A DNA stretch of 64,000 nt from Spirochaetaceae bacterium (lineage in GTDB: Bacteria; Spirochaetota; Leptospiria; Leptospirales; Leptonemataceae): positions 1-64,000 of the forward strand of contig PBUB01000028.1 of NCBI GenBank assembly GCA_002729885.1, written 5' to 3'. A model generated the notes under the pieces. The model was given only the letters and a program-made list of their open reading frames with translations, was not told the origin of the DNA and did not search any database. The position numbers and the translations under genes are program-made. Positions 1-8,791 of this stretch are shown in pieces (the stretch's first letter is position 1; each line of letters opens with the position of its first letter).

Positions 1-81
1 CGGCAAAAAAAAAGCGGGTGCAACCCACTTCTACAACAAGGAATCGTTTTGTCGCTTTACTGTCAATCTAATTCAATCCAG

Positions 82-100
82 ATGGTTCCCGGTGAACCAT
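82..100. repeat. 7-bp inverted repeat over a possible start codon
   Basis: ATGGTTC (82-88) and GAACCAT (94-100) are perfect inverted arms around the five bases CCGGT. The GTG at 92 sits in the loop and 3' arm. The dyad could be an operator or an RNA hairpin affecting initiation at 92. Confidence 0.45.
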
Positions 101-1291
101 CGCAACGTTTTTTTTAGTCTCGTGCATCGTAAACACGGCCGGTTCGGTGCCCCGGCAATCCGGCCAGTGCTGATTTCCATCCTGATTTCGCTACTTCTAA
201 GCCATTGTGCAAGGTTCCGGATCGATGAGCTGTCCCCTTCCACTTTGTATTCCATCCCTTTGCAGATGAATGTTACGGCGGAGGAATTCCCGGAAGGACT
301 GCCTGTTTTGCGCACCGAGAGGATCTATGGTAACTTCCCCTACATGCCCTCCATCAACGATGATGGCATTTTCCTGAGCGATGTATCCTACCGAGTTGTT
401 CGCTTCTTTCCAGGCAGCCAGGCCAGTCCTACCTGGATTCTAAATGCCAGGGGAAAACCGCTGGAAATGGAAATCGAAACCACTCCCATTCCATCCGGCA
501 TTCCCGGCTCGGTGGCCAGCAACGATGAAGCACTTTATATAGAGATTCATGAAATACAGGATGAGAAGAAGAAAACCTACAGCCCCATCGACAGTAATCC
601 AGACCTTCCTCCGGAAAACCGGCTACCTGCCATTCTACGACCGGAGTATTCAACATCGGCGCCAGCCCGCATTGTTCGCGTGGACCTGGATGAGCGCACT
701 GTAACTACTCTAAAGGATCCAGAATCAGCGAACGCCACTTTTGATCAGATTCATCGATTGGTGATGGGAGAGGATGATACCCTCTATGTCTTTCACAGAA
801 AAGATGGGGCCCCGGCCATTACTATCTATCGAGAGGGAGTGCTGCTGGGATCCGAACAACCGAAAGGGATTACCGCACCCGACGAATTGAAGAATCACAG
901 GCTGGAAATCGAACGTATGATTCCCTATCCTGGCGGTGAGCGTTTCTTGATCAGTGCAGTCTTTCGCAATCCATCCACGTTTGCCCCGGAAGTTCGTAAG
1001 ATCTATCATCAGGATAGAAATGGTGAAGCCAGAGAAATCTATTCTACAGATGAAACAAAAGATGCACTGAGCTGGGCGGGGCCTGATGGAGGCTTTATTC
1101 TGGAAACCCTGGATGACAGCGGTGGAATTCTGTTCAAGATCTTCAGCGCCCAGGGAGAGTATCTAAACAACCAGCTTTTACGCTTTCCAGGGGTTCGGGA
1201 ATCCTGGCGAGAAACCTATCGCAATCTAAACAATCGTATCTTCAGCGTTCGAATCAATGAAGGTAACTATCAGCTCAATGAATGGCAGTGA
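92..1291 (+). CDS. putative lipoprotein, unknown function
   Basis: I do not recognise a catalytic family. The N-terminus has basic residues, a hydrophobic stretch (about residues 26-36) and a lipobox-like LLSHC with Cys39, so the protein is probably a lipoprotein exposed in the periplasm or on a membrane. The remaining 360 residues look like a soluble beta-rich domain with recurring short Asp/Gly-containing segments, as in propeller-like proteins; that fold is only a guess. The start is uncertain: GTG at 92 lies inside a perfect inverted repeat, and in-frame GTG codons at 122 and 167 would still leave a signal peptide. It overlaps the next gene by 35 bp, suggesting co-transcription. Similar lipoproteins beside this repair enzyme occur in Leptospira, from memory. 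Confidence 0.7.
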   Translation: MNHRNVFFSLVHRKHGRFGAPAIRPVLISILISLLLSHCARFRIDELSPSTLYSIPLQMNVTAEEFPEGLPVLRTERIYGNFPYMPSINDDGIFLSDVSYRVVRFFPGSQASPTWILNARGKPLEMEIETTPIPSGIPGSVASNDEALYIEIHEIQDEKKKTYSPIDSNPDLPPENRLPAILRPEYSTSAPARIVRVDLDERTVTTLKDPESANATFDQIHRLVMGEDDTLYVFHRKDGAPAITIYREGVLLGSEQPKGITAPDELKNHRLEIERMIPYPGGERFLISAVFRNPSTFAPEVRKIYHQDRNGEAREIYSTDETKDALSWAGPDGGFILETLDDSGGILFKIFSAQGEYLNNQLLRFPGVRESWRETYRNLNNRIFSVRINEGNYQLNEWQ

Positions 1292-2891
1292 ACCGCTGCT
1301 AACCTATCAACAGTCCAGGGACCTGGATGAAAAAACCATGAAGCTGGGCTGGAGCTCCACTCAGCTCATGGGCCAGGCCGCCTTGAGTAGCCTGTATCTA
1401 CTCAAACGCCACCGTACCTTTTCAAGAATCATTATTCTATGCGGCCCTGGTAATAACGGTGGCGACGGGCTTGCTCTGGCCTGGCACATTCTATCCAGCG
1501 CCGGACAAAACGGATGGGGCGCAGGTTCCAGCCTCACTGTTGTTCAGACCGGGGCTGCGAAATCCCAGGCCGCAAAATTCTACGAAGGGTTGCCAGGGTT
1601 GCTTGAGAACCTGAAAGTGCAGCAGTATCATCATATGAACGCAGATGAGTTTCTCCTTTCGCTGGAGCAGGAGAAAACTTTCGCAGCAGATCTGCGCCAT
1701 GGCTCGGATCGATGGTTGATTGTAGATGCTCTCCTGGGAAGCGGACAGAATAGACCTCTTGAAGGTAGTTTCGCAAGGCTTACCAGCTGGATGGCTGAGA
1801 AACGAAGCCAGGGCGCTTACTTGCTGGCCCTGGATGTACCTACCGGGCTGCTGGAAGATCGAAGCTACCCAGAAACGGCCCACTATTATCCCGATGAAGT
1901 TCATTCCTACGGTCCGCACAGGCTGGCCTGTATGTTTGATTCCGAGCTATTAAAAAGTAACATTCATGCCTGTCCTATTGGCTTTGCCCCGGATCTGAAT
2001 TCACCGTTTCGCCTGGTCAAAAGAAATCAACATCGTCTCATCCAGTTTAACCGTTCCCTGGATTCGCATAAATATAGCAATGGCTCCGCCTGGCTTCTGG
2101 GCGGTTCTTCCGGCATGGAAGGAGCTATGATTCTATCCGCTCGGTGCTTTTTTGCCAGTGGAGGAGGAATCCTTCAGGCATTGAGTCCTTCAGAGAAAAG
2201 TCTGTTTTTGGACGAGCCATCCATCATGCAAAAAGAATCCCTGGGCCTGGACTCCAGGGTAGGTGCTATTACACTGGGCCCCGGTTGTTCTCGCGAAGAT
2301 TGCCAGAGTTTCCTGGCACAATTGAGCGAACAACGGTCCGAGTCTGAGAAGGGTCCTTTTTTGATCCTGGATGCCGGAGCGGCCGTAGAATCGATGCACC
2401 CATCTAAAAGAGAAGAATTGCACGGTCGAAGAACGGTGCTAACCCCTCATCCAGGGGAATGGTCTGCTCTCGGTGGTTCTGTGATTCATGATGTAGAATC
2501 TTTGCAATCGGCAATGGATTTTACCAGGGATCATATAGATAGCTATGTACTCTATAAAGGATCCACCAGTATTCTGATAGACCCTTTCGAGAACCGGGCG
2601 TATCTTTTCCCCTGGGCCAATGCATCTCTGGCTGTGGCGGGCACCGGAGACTGCCTCACCGGAATCCTGATGAGCGCCCTGAGCCGGTCTTCGGATATGG
2701 TTTCTTCCGTTATGGCTTCGATGGAACTGTTACATTCTAGCTCGGAGATTCGAGTGCATCCGCGAAGCTCTCAGATTCCTGCATTGATTCAAAAAGCGCT
2801 GAAAAGAGTAAATGCGAGGGCACAGGATTCCACAGGTGAAGGAAACCCTGAGCTGACCGTGGATGGACAAAGCACCGGAGGGCCCCCTTGA
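1257..2891 (+). CDS. nnr: bifunctional NAD(P)H-hydrate epimerase / ADP-dependent (S)-NAD(P)H-hydrate dehydratase
   Basis: This is the cytoplasmic metabolite-repair enzyme that converts damaged NADHX and NADPHX back to NAD(P)H. The N-terminal YjeF_N half carries the epimerase glycine-rich signature GPGNNGGDG at about residues 63-71. The C-terminal carbohydrate-kinase-like half carries TPHPGEW at about residue 387 and the AGTGDCLTG nucleotide-binding loop near residues 461-469. At 544 residues the protein has the length of the usual bifunctional form. ATG at 1257 overlaps the preceding lipoprotein; ATG at 1278 is an alternative. It shares a 4-bp TTGA overlap with the next gene, so the three appear to form an operon. 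Confidence 0.95.
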   Translation: MKVTISSMNGSEPLLTYQQSRDLDEKTMKLGWSSTQLMGQAALSSLYLLKRHRTFSRIIILCGPGNNGGDGLALAWHILSSAGQNGWGAGSSLTVVQTGAAKSQAAKFYEGLPGLLENLKVQQYHHMNADEFLLSLEQEKTFAADLRHGSDRWLIVDALLGSGQNRPLEGSFARLTSWMAEKRSQGAYLLALDVPTGLLEDRSYPETAHYYPDEVHSYGPHRLACMFDSELLKSNIHACPIGFAPDLNSPFRLVKRNQHRLIQFNRSLDSHKYSNGSAWLLGGSSGMEGAMILSARCFFASGGGILQALSPSEKSLFLDEPSIMQKESLGLDSRVGAITLGPGCSREDCQSFLAQLSEQRSESEKGPFLILDAGAAVESMHPSKREELHGRRTVLTPHPGEWSALGGSVIHDVESLQSAMDFTRDHIDSYVLYKGSTSILIDPFENRAYLFPWANASLAVAGTGDCLTGILMSALSRSSDMVSSVMASMELLHSSSEIRVHPRSSQIPALIQKALKRVNARAQDSTGEGNPELTVDGQSTGGPP

Positions 2892-3439
2892 AATTCTATT
2901 ATAAGAATCCTCAGGAAGTGCGCGAAGATTATCCGGGAACTCCAACAAAGACTCCCAATCCTTTCAGTAATCGCACGTTCTGGATGATCCTGGCAGATTG
3001 TGCGCTGTTGCTTTTGATATTCGGCATCATGTACAAAACCGGCAGCCTGGATTCATTTTTTCCCTCCCCCACTGATCTAACCGTCCGTGCAGATGTAATT
3101 GAATCGGTTAACGGGAATCCGGCCATTCATTTGATGCTTCGTAACGATGCTGATCGCACCATTGATCCCGGTGAGAAGGACAGTCCCTTTCGTCTGCTTT
3201 CCGCTGCCCTGCGTCCGGGGCCCATCCATAGCACCGATTATGCCATGAATGAGCAGATCGAGCTGGAAATCGATGCAACCCTGCCATCCCCCTGGGAAGT
3301 GGGCCGAATCAAGGAAATCCGGCTGGAGGCGCCAGCTGGGAAAGCAGCTCTATGGAAGAGACTACTGCTATCAGAGTCCGGGGCCGTTTTGATGCTGCGA
3401 TTCAGAAACATCAATCGCGAAGTGGAAATCCTGCGCTAA
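2888..3439 (+). CDS. single-pass membrane protein, unknown function
   Basis: I do not recognise the family. The start is TTG at 2888, overlapping the upstream stop by 4 bp, an arrangement that suggests translational coupling. One strong membrane segment lies at about residues 33-52 (ILADCALLLLIFGIMY), preceded by a short cytoplasmic tail with several Lys/Pro residues and followed by about 130 residues that should lie in the periplasm. The outer part is rich in charged residues and looks like a small beta domain. It appears to be the last gene of the lipoprotein/nnr operon. Confidence 0.7.
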   Translation: MKFYYKNPQEVREDYPGTPTKTPNPFSNRTFWMILADCALLLLIFGIMYKTGSLDSFFPSPTDLTVRADVIESVNGNPAIHLMLRNDADRTIDPGEKDSPFRLLSAALRPGPIHSTDYAMNEQIELEIDATLPSPWEVGRIKEIRLEAPAGKAALWKRLLLSESGAVLMLRFRNINREVEILR

Positions 3440-3628
3440 CTCCCCGGCTGGAAAGGAAATGCTGACTCTCCCTTCGGCCGCATTGGAGAACTGGAGAACG
3501 CAGGACCGCTCAAGGGCTGATTCAATTTTCTGGCTGAATTACTTTCGAAATCCAAAACCCCGCTCAGAAATATCAATCCATAGAAGCTGCCCAGGGGAAC
3601 ATTGAGCCAGGCCCTGCGTCCAAATTAG

Positions 3629-5038
3629 ATGACCTTCCGCCGCGCTCTGATTCTGGTTTTATTCTGGGCCATACTTCCCATCTCGGCCTCACTACTGGCG
3701 AGTCCAACATACGATGCTTCTAAAGTCAGGCCTGAGATCCTGGAGTTATTCAAAGATTTCGAAGAACATCCTGTGGTTTGTGATAGCGCCGTAGGTGCAG
3801 GTGGCACCACTCCGCACTGCTATACCATTGTGCACACCATCGCAGACAAAGCCACCCCCGAAGAGCTGGTAATGCTTACTCGCCATCAAGCCCCGGGAGT
3901 GAGGGCCAACGCTTTGATCGCGCTGCTCTATGCAAAACAGGACGAACTTTTCCTGGAGATCATGCCTCAACATTTTCACGACTCTACAAGGCTTACCTGG
4001 TTCTCTGGCTGTAGCCCCGGCTCCGTAGGTCTGGCAGAAATCGTATTATCCAGGGCTCAATGGTATCTCAGCGAAGCAGACTATCGGAGGCTTCAGGAGA
4101 AATTACTCCATTTTGAAGGTTCCACCGATGCCCGCTACATGGCCTTCCAGATTCTTCCCCTGGCAGCGAAACATGAGAAGCGAGTAAGGGAACTGGCCAT
4201 GCAGAAGTCGCCGGGCGCGGCCCTTGCACTGGCCCATTACGGGAAGGATTCGGATGTTTCTATAATTCAGAGCATTCAAGCGGAGAGAGCCGCAGAGTTC
4301 TATGAGGCCGTGCAGGTATTTCCCCATGAAGATTTCAAGGATGACCTGGAAGATAGTTATGATTCAATAATGGCCCCGAAGTATCTCTACTATCGCACAG
4401 AGTATTTTGCAGCGATTGCTTCTTACAGGGATGACTGGGCACGATCGATGCTTCGTCGTCCATACAGAATTCATTTCTTCCAGGATCCTGATGCCGCCCG
4501 AGCTTCGGTGATGTATGCCATATCTATGGAGCATCAATTGCCATACTACACGGAACTGATCTGGGAGTTCTCAGATTCGCAGTCAATATCAGCAAACACA
4601 TTCAAGCAATTATGCGAATCCGTCTCTATCCAATGCACAAACTACGTTACCAATACGCTGGCTCATATAAAAGATCTGGACCTTACATTTTCCTGGGATA
4701 AAGTCCGGGCGTATACTGACTATCTCAAGCGCAATGACCCGGAGCTTCTAAAAAAGATTATCATTGAACAACTGGAATCAGGAGAAATGGCTCTGCCGGC
4801 GCCGTATCTGGGAATCATAAAAGAAAGCAAGGATCCAGATTATGTAAATCCTGCCCTGGAATTCATTCAGGAGAAGCCGGAGCACTGGAGCAAGAGAGAT
4901 CTGGCCATTGTGCTTCTGGATTACGGAGATATCTCCATCAAAGAAAGGCTTTTGAGGCTAAGACCAGGAAAAAGGTTCTTACATAGCAAGGAATTTCAAA
5001 AGGCGCTGGAGAACTGGAAACCCGGGAGTGAGCGTTAG
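3629..5038 (+). CDS. exported helical-repeat protein, unknown function
   Basis: A clear signal peptide (basic MTFRRA, hydrophobic core to about residue 23, ASP cleavage region) indicates export. The 440-residue mature part is mostly helical, with segments such as EELVMLTRHQAPGVRANALI that look like HEAT or Armadillo-type pairs, so it may be a binding scaffold. Two Cys near residues 51 and 65 and another pair near 330 could form disulfides. It stands alone, with 189 bp upstream in which I see no clear promoter, and it converges on argF. No enzyme motif is visible. Confidence 0.65.
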   Translation: MTFRRALILVLFWAILPISASLLASPTYDASKVRPEILELFKDFEEHPVVCDSAVGAGGTTPHCYTIVHTIADKATPEELVMLTRHQAPGVRANALIALLYAKQDELFLEIMPQHFHDSTRLTWFSGCSPGSVGLAEIVLSRAQWYLSEADYRRLQEKLLHFEGSTDARYMAFQILPLAAKHEKRVRELAMQKSPGAALALAHYGKDSDVSIIQSIQAERAAEFYEAVQVFPHEDFKDDLEDSYDSIMAPKYLYYRTEYFAAIASYRDDWARSMLRRPYRIHFFQDPDAARASVMYAISMEHQLPYYTELIWEFSDSQSISANTFKQLCESVSIQCTNYVTNTLAHIKDLDLTFSWDKVRAYTDYLKRNDPELLKKIIIEQLESGEMALPAPYLGIIKESKDPDYVNPALEFIQEKPEHWSKRDLAIVLLDYGDISIKERLLRLRPGKRFLHSKEFQKALENWKPGSER

Positions 5039-5073
5039 AGTAAGTTCATTCATCGCAGAATTAGATGCTGTAT

Positions 5074-5093
5074 CGCCCAGGCCGATGCCGGGC
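5074..5093. terminator. GC-rich hairpin between convergent genes
   Basis: GCCC-A-GGC, loop CGAT, GCC-GGGC forms a short GC-rich stem with one bulged base between the convergent ends of the helical-repeat gene and argF. It has no T-run on either side, so a terminator role is only plausible. Confidence 0.3.
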
Positions 5094-5118
5094 GCGAGTG
5101 CCGCAAACGATACGCTGA

Positions 5119-6024
5119 TTAGATCAATTCAAAGATCCATTCAAGGATGGCTTTTTGAATATGGAGTCGGTTCTCTGCCTGTTTGAAGATGGTAGGACCA
5201 TGCCTGTCCATAACTGAATCTGTGATCTCTTCTCCGCGATGGGCCGGCAGACAGTGCATTACCATAACATCGTTTCTGGCTTTCGTCATTAATTCATCAT
5301 CCAGACGATAGGGCTTGAAAACCGCTTTTCGTTCTTCTGCTTCTTCTTCCTGGCCCATGGAAACCCAGGTGTCTGTATAAATCACATCTACATCCTTCAC
5401 AGCGGCAGATGGATCCTGAAACACTTCAAGATGCACATTCTTCTTTTGCAGATGATCTCTAATCCCCGGGCGAATAGGATACCCTTCCGGAGCAGCCAGA
5501 TGGATTCTGCTACCGGAATGCAATGCACCGAGAGCCAGAGAATTAAATACATTGTTGGGCTCTCCCACAAAAGCCAGGGTAGTATTCTTCAGATCCAGCC
5601 CGGCTTCCAGAAGAGTCATATAGTCCGCCAGTCCCTGGCAAGGATGATGCCTGTCGGAAAGTCCGTTGATAATGGGAAGTCGATCGAGCCCGCTCATGAC
5701 TTCCAGCTTGCGATGGCTATGGGTGCGCACCATGACGCAATCCACGTAACGAGCCAGAACCTCTGTAGTATCTTCTACACTTTCTCCTCTACCGACCTGA
5801 AGCATCTGAGATTCAAGAGCAATCAGATGGCCTCCCATTTCCATGACGGCTACACTGAAGGAAAGTCTGGTTCGGGTACTGGTTTTTTCGAATAGAAGCG
5901 TAACGGTCTTATCAGCCAGGGCCGTGGGGGCCAGCTTTCGATTCTTTGCATGCTCGATACCACGATGAAGTATGCGAAAGAAATCCTCCTGAGAGAGGTC
6001 CAGTAGGTTTAGCAGATGTCTCAC
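5119..6024 (-). CDS. argF: ornithine carbamoyltransferase
   Basis: It makes citrulline from ornithine and carbamoyl phosphate in arginine synthesis. The carbamoyl-phosphate loop STRTR (residues 49-53), HPCQ (127-130), the ornithine-site SMG (222-224) and HCLPAHRGEE (257-266) are all present, and 301 residues is a normal length. The SMG and HCLP motifs favour ornithine over N-acetyl- or succinyl-ornithine as substrate. Its ATG overlaps the lpxB stop by 4 bp, so it is probably translated from the same message as the lipid A genes, an unrelated pathway. It ends just before a small hairpin facing the convergent gene. Confidence 0.96.
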   Translation of the reverse strand: MRHLLNLLDLSQEDFFRILHRGIEHAKNRKLAPTALADKTVTLLFEKTSTRTRLSFSVAVMEMGGHLIALESQMLQVGRGESVEDTTEVLARYVDCVMVRTHSHRKLEVMSGLDRLPIINGLSDRHHPCQGLADYMTLLEAGLDLKNTTLAFVGEPNNVFNSLALGALHSGSRIHLAAPEGYPIRPGIRDHLQKKNVHLEVFQDPSAAVKDVDVIYTDTWVSMGQEEEAEERKAVFKPYRLDDELMTKARNDVMVMHCLPAHRGEEITDSVMDRHGPTIFKQAENRLHIQKAILEWIFELI

Positions 6025-7529
6025 TTGGTTCCCTTTTTTCCCCGGGCATAGTCCATAAACAGTCGCGCCGCTTCTGTGGCCGGCCTTCCTTTGCCCAGGC
6101 TTTGTTTTACAAATTCCAGTTCTTTTCTGATCTCATTTTGCAGCGTTGGATTATCCAGGATCCTGGTAGCATGCATAAAGATAGTATCGGGCCTTACCTC
6201 GGTTTGCAAGAGTTCCACCGCAGCCTGTTTGCGGGCCAGAAGGTTCACCATTCCAATGACCCGGGTCCGAATCACCATAGAAATAATGAAGAAGTTAATC
6301 CAGCCCACTTTATAGAGTACCACCATGGGAGTGCCAAAGAATGCCCCTTCCATTGTTGCGGTTCCGGATGACAGAATGAGTAGATCGCTGGCTTCCATTA
6401 CTCGCAAGGAACGTCCTGGCATGGATTCAATTTTTAGATCGGAATAGGCATCGATCTGTTCCTGAACATAGCCCTGAGCTTCCTCATTTACGCCTGGCAG
6501 CAAAAAGCGAATCTTTCCGTATTTCTCTTTGAGCATCCTTGCGGCTTCCAGCATGGGCGGCAGCAACCTGCGAATCTCTGAATTTCTACTACCTGGCAAT
6601 AGCCCGATGGTTTTCCCGGAAAAAGAAGGAATGGGATCCTGCTTCTTGAGCTGCTGTCCAATTCGATACACCAGGGGATGTCCTACGCAATGAGCCGGCA
6701 CTCCTTCCTCCTGATACATCTTCTCTTCAAAAGGAAAGAGAGGAAGCATCAGGTTTACGTATTTCTTGATTACCTTGATTCGGCTGTAATGCCAGGCCCA
6801 TAGCTGAGGGCTTACCAGATAGGTAATAAAAAAGCTGGGATCCTGCTTGAGCATCTCCGCCAGGCGAAGATTGAATCCAGGATAATCTACCAGGATTGCA
6901 TGTCGAATACCGTTCTTGCGCGCAAAGGCTACTATACTTCGAGCCAGGGCCTTGAGTCTGCGATAGGCTTTTAGTGCTTCTACGAAGCCCACCACATTCA
7001 TGGTTTCAATGTTTTCCAGAAGCTCCACTCCGGCCGCTTCCATTTCCTTGCCGCCGGTACCGTAGAGTTTTCGTATTCCCTGCTTTTGCAGTTCTCGTGC
7101 TACATCCGCTCCCAGAAGATCTCCTGAATGTTCGCCAGTGATAATGAGCACTCCTCCGGAAAGATCAGAACCGGTGGACTTCAAATTGGACTTACCGGAA
7201 TTACTGGATGGCGTTGAACTACCTGCTTTGCTGGAACTTGTCGATTTCTTCGCCTTCTCCTGCAGGCCAGAGCTGGCCCCATCTGTGCGAACAGATTTCT
7301 TTCCTTTCCGCTGGCTAATGCTGGTCGAGTCTGCGGTGCCGTGAGGTTTCTTCGCTTTCGCTTGAGTACTGGAGTCCGGATTGTTTGCGCGAACTGACCC
7401 TTTCCTGGCCACGCTTTGCGCCCTGGAAATAGTGGAGGATTTGCTGCCTTTTTTCTTTGATGCCCCTGGATTCTGAGACAGAGGTAGCTCGGGCTGGTCG
7501 CTGGCTACTGTTGATCCTGATTTACTCAT
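6021..7529 (-). CDS. lpxB: lipid-A-disaccharide synthase with a long Ser/Lys-rich N-terminal extension
   Basis: LpxB (GT19) joins UDP-2,3-diacyl-glucosamine to lipid X to form the lipid A disaccharide at the inner membrane. The recognisable domain starts around residue 125, with the GEHSGD signature at about 132-137, and runs about 377 residues, the usual whole length of the enzyme. The first ~125 residues are low-complexity Ser/Lys/Ala/Gly with several KK pairs and no signal peptide. An in-frame TTG near 7184 would give a normal-length protein, but the ATGA overlap with lpxI supports the long form. The gene lies between lpxI and argF in a tightly packed operon. Confidence 0.92.
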   Translation of the reverse strand: MSKSGSTVASDQPELPLSQNPGASKKKGSKSSTISRAQSVARKGSVRANNPDSSTQAKAKKPHGTADSTSISQRKGKKSVRTDGASSGLQEKAKKSTSSSKAGSSTPSSNSGKSNLKSTGSDLSGGVLIITGEHSGDLLGADVARELQKQGIRKLYGTGGKEMEAAGVELLENIETMNVVGFVEALKAYRRLKALARSIVAFARKNGIRHAILVDYPGFNLRLAEMLKQDPSFFITYLVSPQLWAWHYSRIKVIKKYVNLMLPLFPFEEKMYQEEGVPAHCVGHPLVYRIGQQLKKQDPIPSFSGKTIGLLPGSRNSEIRRLLPPMLEAARMLKEKYGKIRFLLPGVNEEAQGYVQEQIDAYSDLKIESMPGRSLRVMEASDLLILSSGTATMEGAFFGTPMVVLYKVGWINFFIISMVIRTRVIGMVNLLARKQAAVELLQTEVRPDTIFMHATRILDNPTLQNEIRKELEFVKQSLGKGRPATEAARLFMDYARGKKGTK

Positions 7530-8389
7530 TTTCCGCTCCGATTCAATTTACGAAGCTCTTTACCATCCGCAAACCCTTCACCGGATTCAGCGATGGAAAT
7601 AACCGAAATACCTTTCTTTCTGGCGCTCTTCAAAAACTCCGCTTTGTTAACTACGATGGTTGCACCGGCTTCAATGGCCAGAACCTTGCAACCGGAATCA
7701 TACATACTCTGAAGTGTGCTTTCACCGGTCACAGGTATATCGAATCGACGATCATGATTCTTTTTGGCTACCTTGCAGACTACGGCTCCCCCTTTTGCAT
7801 ACAGGCTTCCGCCCCGGCGAATGCACTGGTCGGTACCTTCCACGCATTCTACCGCAATCACGGATCTCTGGCCCACCACCACCGTCTGGCCTATGTCCAG
7901 GCGATTCATTTCCCTGGCATACATCATTCCATAAGAAACATCTTCCAGTTCTTTGTCCTTGAGCTTTCGACCATAGCGCCCCTGCTCCAGAAAGCAATCC
8001 TCCAGATAGGTAGTCTGATCGATTACCGTAATCCCAATCTTTTCGAGCTCCAGAGCGATGTTTTTAAATATCGTATAGTCGTTTAAGTTCTCCATGCGAG
8101 CCAGTAGAAGCAGAGTCCTGGCATCGAATCTAGGATTCTTATAAAGGATATCCTTGCTGGCTTTGCCGATGGAGATGAGACGCTTCACTCCTTTCTTTTT
8201 CAAAGAGGCAAAGACAGAAGCATACATTCGGGTAAGCACCACCGGGGTGCAATAGGGCTTTAAAGCCGAAGGGATGGCTTCATCTGTGTAGGGAAAAATA
8301 TGTACATCTTCCCCGGCTTGAATTGCATTTTCTGCTACAATCCAGGGTAGTTCGCCTCGACCGGCCAGTATGCCCAGACTTCCACTCAA
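7526..8389 (-). CDS. lpxI: UDP-2,3-diacylglucosamine pyrophosphatase, LpxI type
   Basis: LpxI (DUF1009) hydrolyses UDP-2,3-diacylglucosamine to lipid X and UMP, replacing LpxH in bacteria that lack it. The N-terminus GSLGILAGRGELPWIVAE is the family hallmark, and the C-terminal half includes the VNKAEFLK segment typical of the second domain. At 287 residues it has family length. The start appears to be TTG at 8389, with AAGGA seven bases upstream. Its product is the direct substrate of LpxB, whose gene overlaps this one by 4 bp, giving two consecutive lipid A steps side by side. Confidence 0.93.
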   Translation of the reverse strand: MSGSLGILAGRGELPWIVAENAIQAGEDVHIFPYTDEAIPSALKPYCTPVVLTRMYASVFASLKKKGVKRLISIGKASKDILYKNPRFDARTLLLLARMENLNDYTIFKNIALELEKIGITVIDQTTYLEDCFLEQGRYGRKLKDKELEDVSYGMMYAREMNRLDIGQTVVVGQRSVIAVECVEGTDQCIRRGGSLYAKGGAVVCKVAKKNHDRRFDIPVTGESTLQSMYDSGCKVLAIEAGATIVVNKAEFLKSARKKGISVISIAESGEGFADGKELRKLNRSGK

Positions 8390-8413
8390 CGATTCATCCT
8401 TAGGAGTAGCAAG

Positions 8414-8728
8414 CTAGCTTGCCTGGCTGCCCCCGGAGGAACTTCCTCCGCTGGAGCTACCGGAACTTCCCGAGTTACCAGAACCGCTGGAACTACCGGA
8501 GCCGCCGGAGCTTCCCGAACTACCACTACTTGATGAGCCGCCAGAAGATTTCTTATAATCGGTAACGTAGAAGCCACTACCTTTGAAAACGATCCCAGCG
8601 CCGCCGCCGATGAGACGCTCCACCTTACCCCCGCATTCCGGGCATTCAGTATGAGGATCGTCCTTCATGGACTGGAAGGCATCGTACTCATGTCCGCATT
8701 TAGTACATCTGTAGGAATAAGTCGGCAT
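8414..8728 (-). CDS. FmdB-family zinc-ribbon protein with Ser/Gly tail
   Basis: The N-terminus MPTYSYRC is the signature of the FmdB/CxxC_CXXC_SSSS family. Two CxxC pairs (Cys8/11 and Cys29/32) should hold one zinc ion. The segment IGGGAGIVFKGSGFYVTDY follows, as in the family, and then about 40 residues of almost pure Ser and Gly. The ATG at 8728 was chosen because it begins the conserved MPTY; an upstream ATG at 8758 would add ten unrelated residues. The exact role of the family is unsettled. It lies 24 bp before lpxI, inside the same operon. Confidence 0.9.
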   Translation of the reverse strand: MPTYSYRCTKCGHEYDAFQSMKDDPHTECPECGGKVERLIGGGAGIVFKGSGFYVTDYKKSSGGSSSSGSSGSSGGSGSSSGSGNSGSSGSSSGGSSSGGSQAS

Positions 8729-8791
8729 GGGCCAAAACTGAGCATGGCCCCCCTTCATTCAATTCAAAATCCCGGCGAAATTCCAGTGGAA

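Noticed and set aside
5119-6024. argF as an N-acetyl- or N-succinylornithine carbamoyltransferase
   Set aside because: SMG and HCLPAHRGEE match the ornithine enzymes; the acetylornithine form has a different proline-rich loop.
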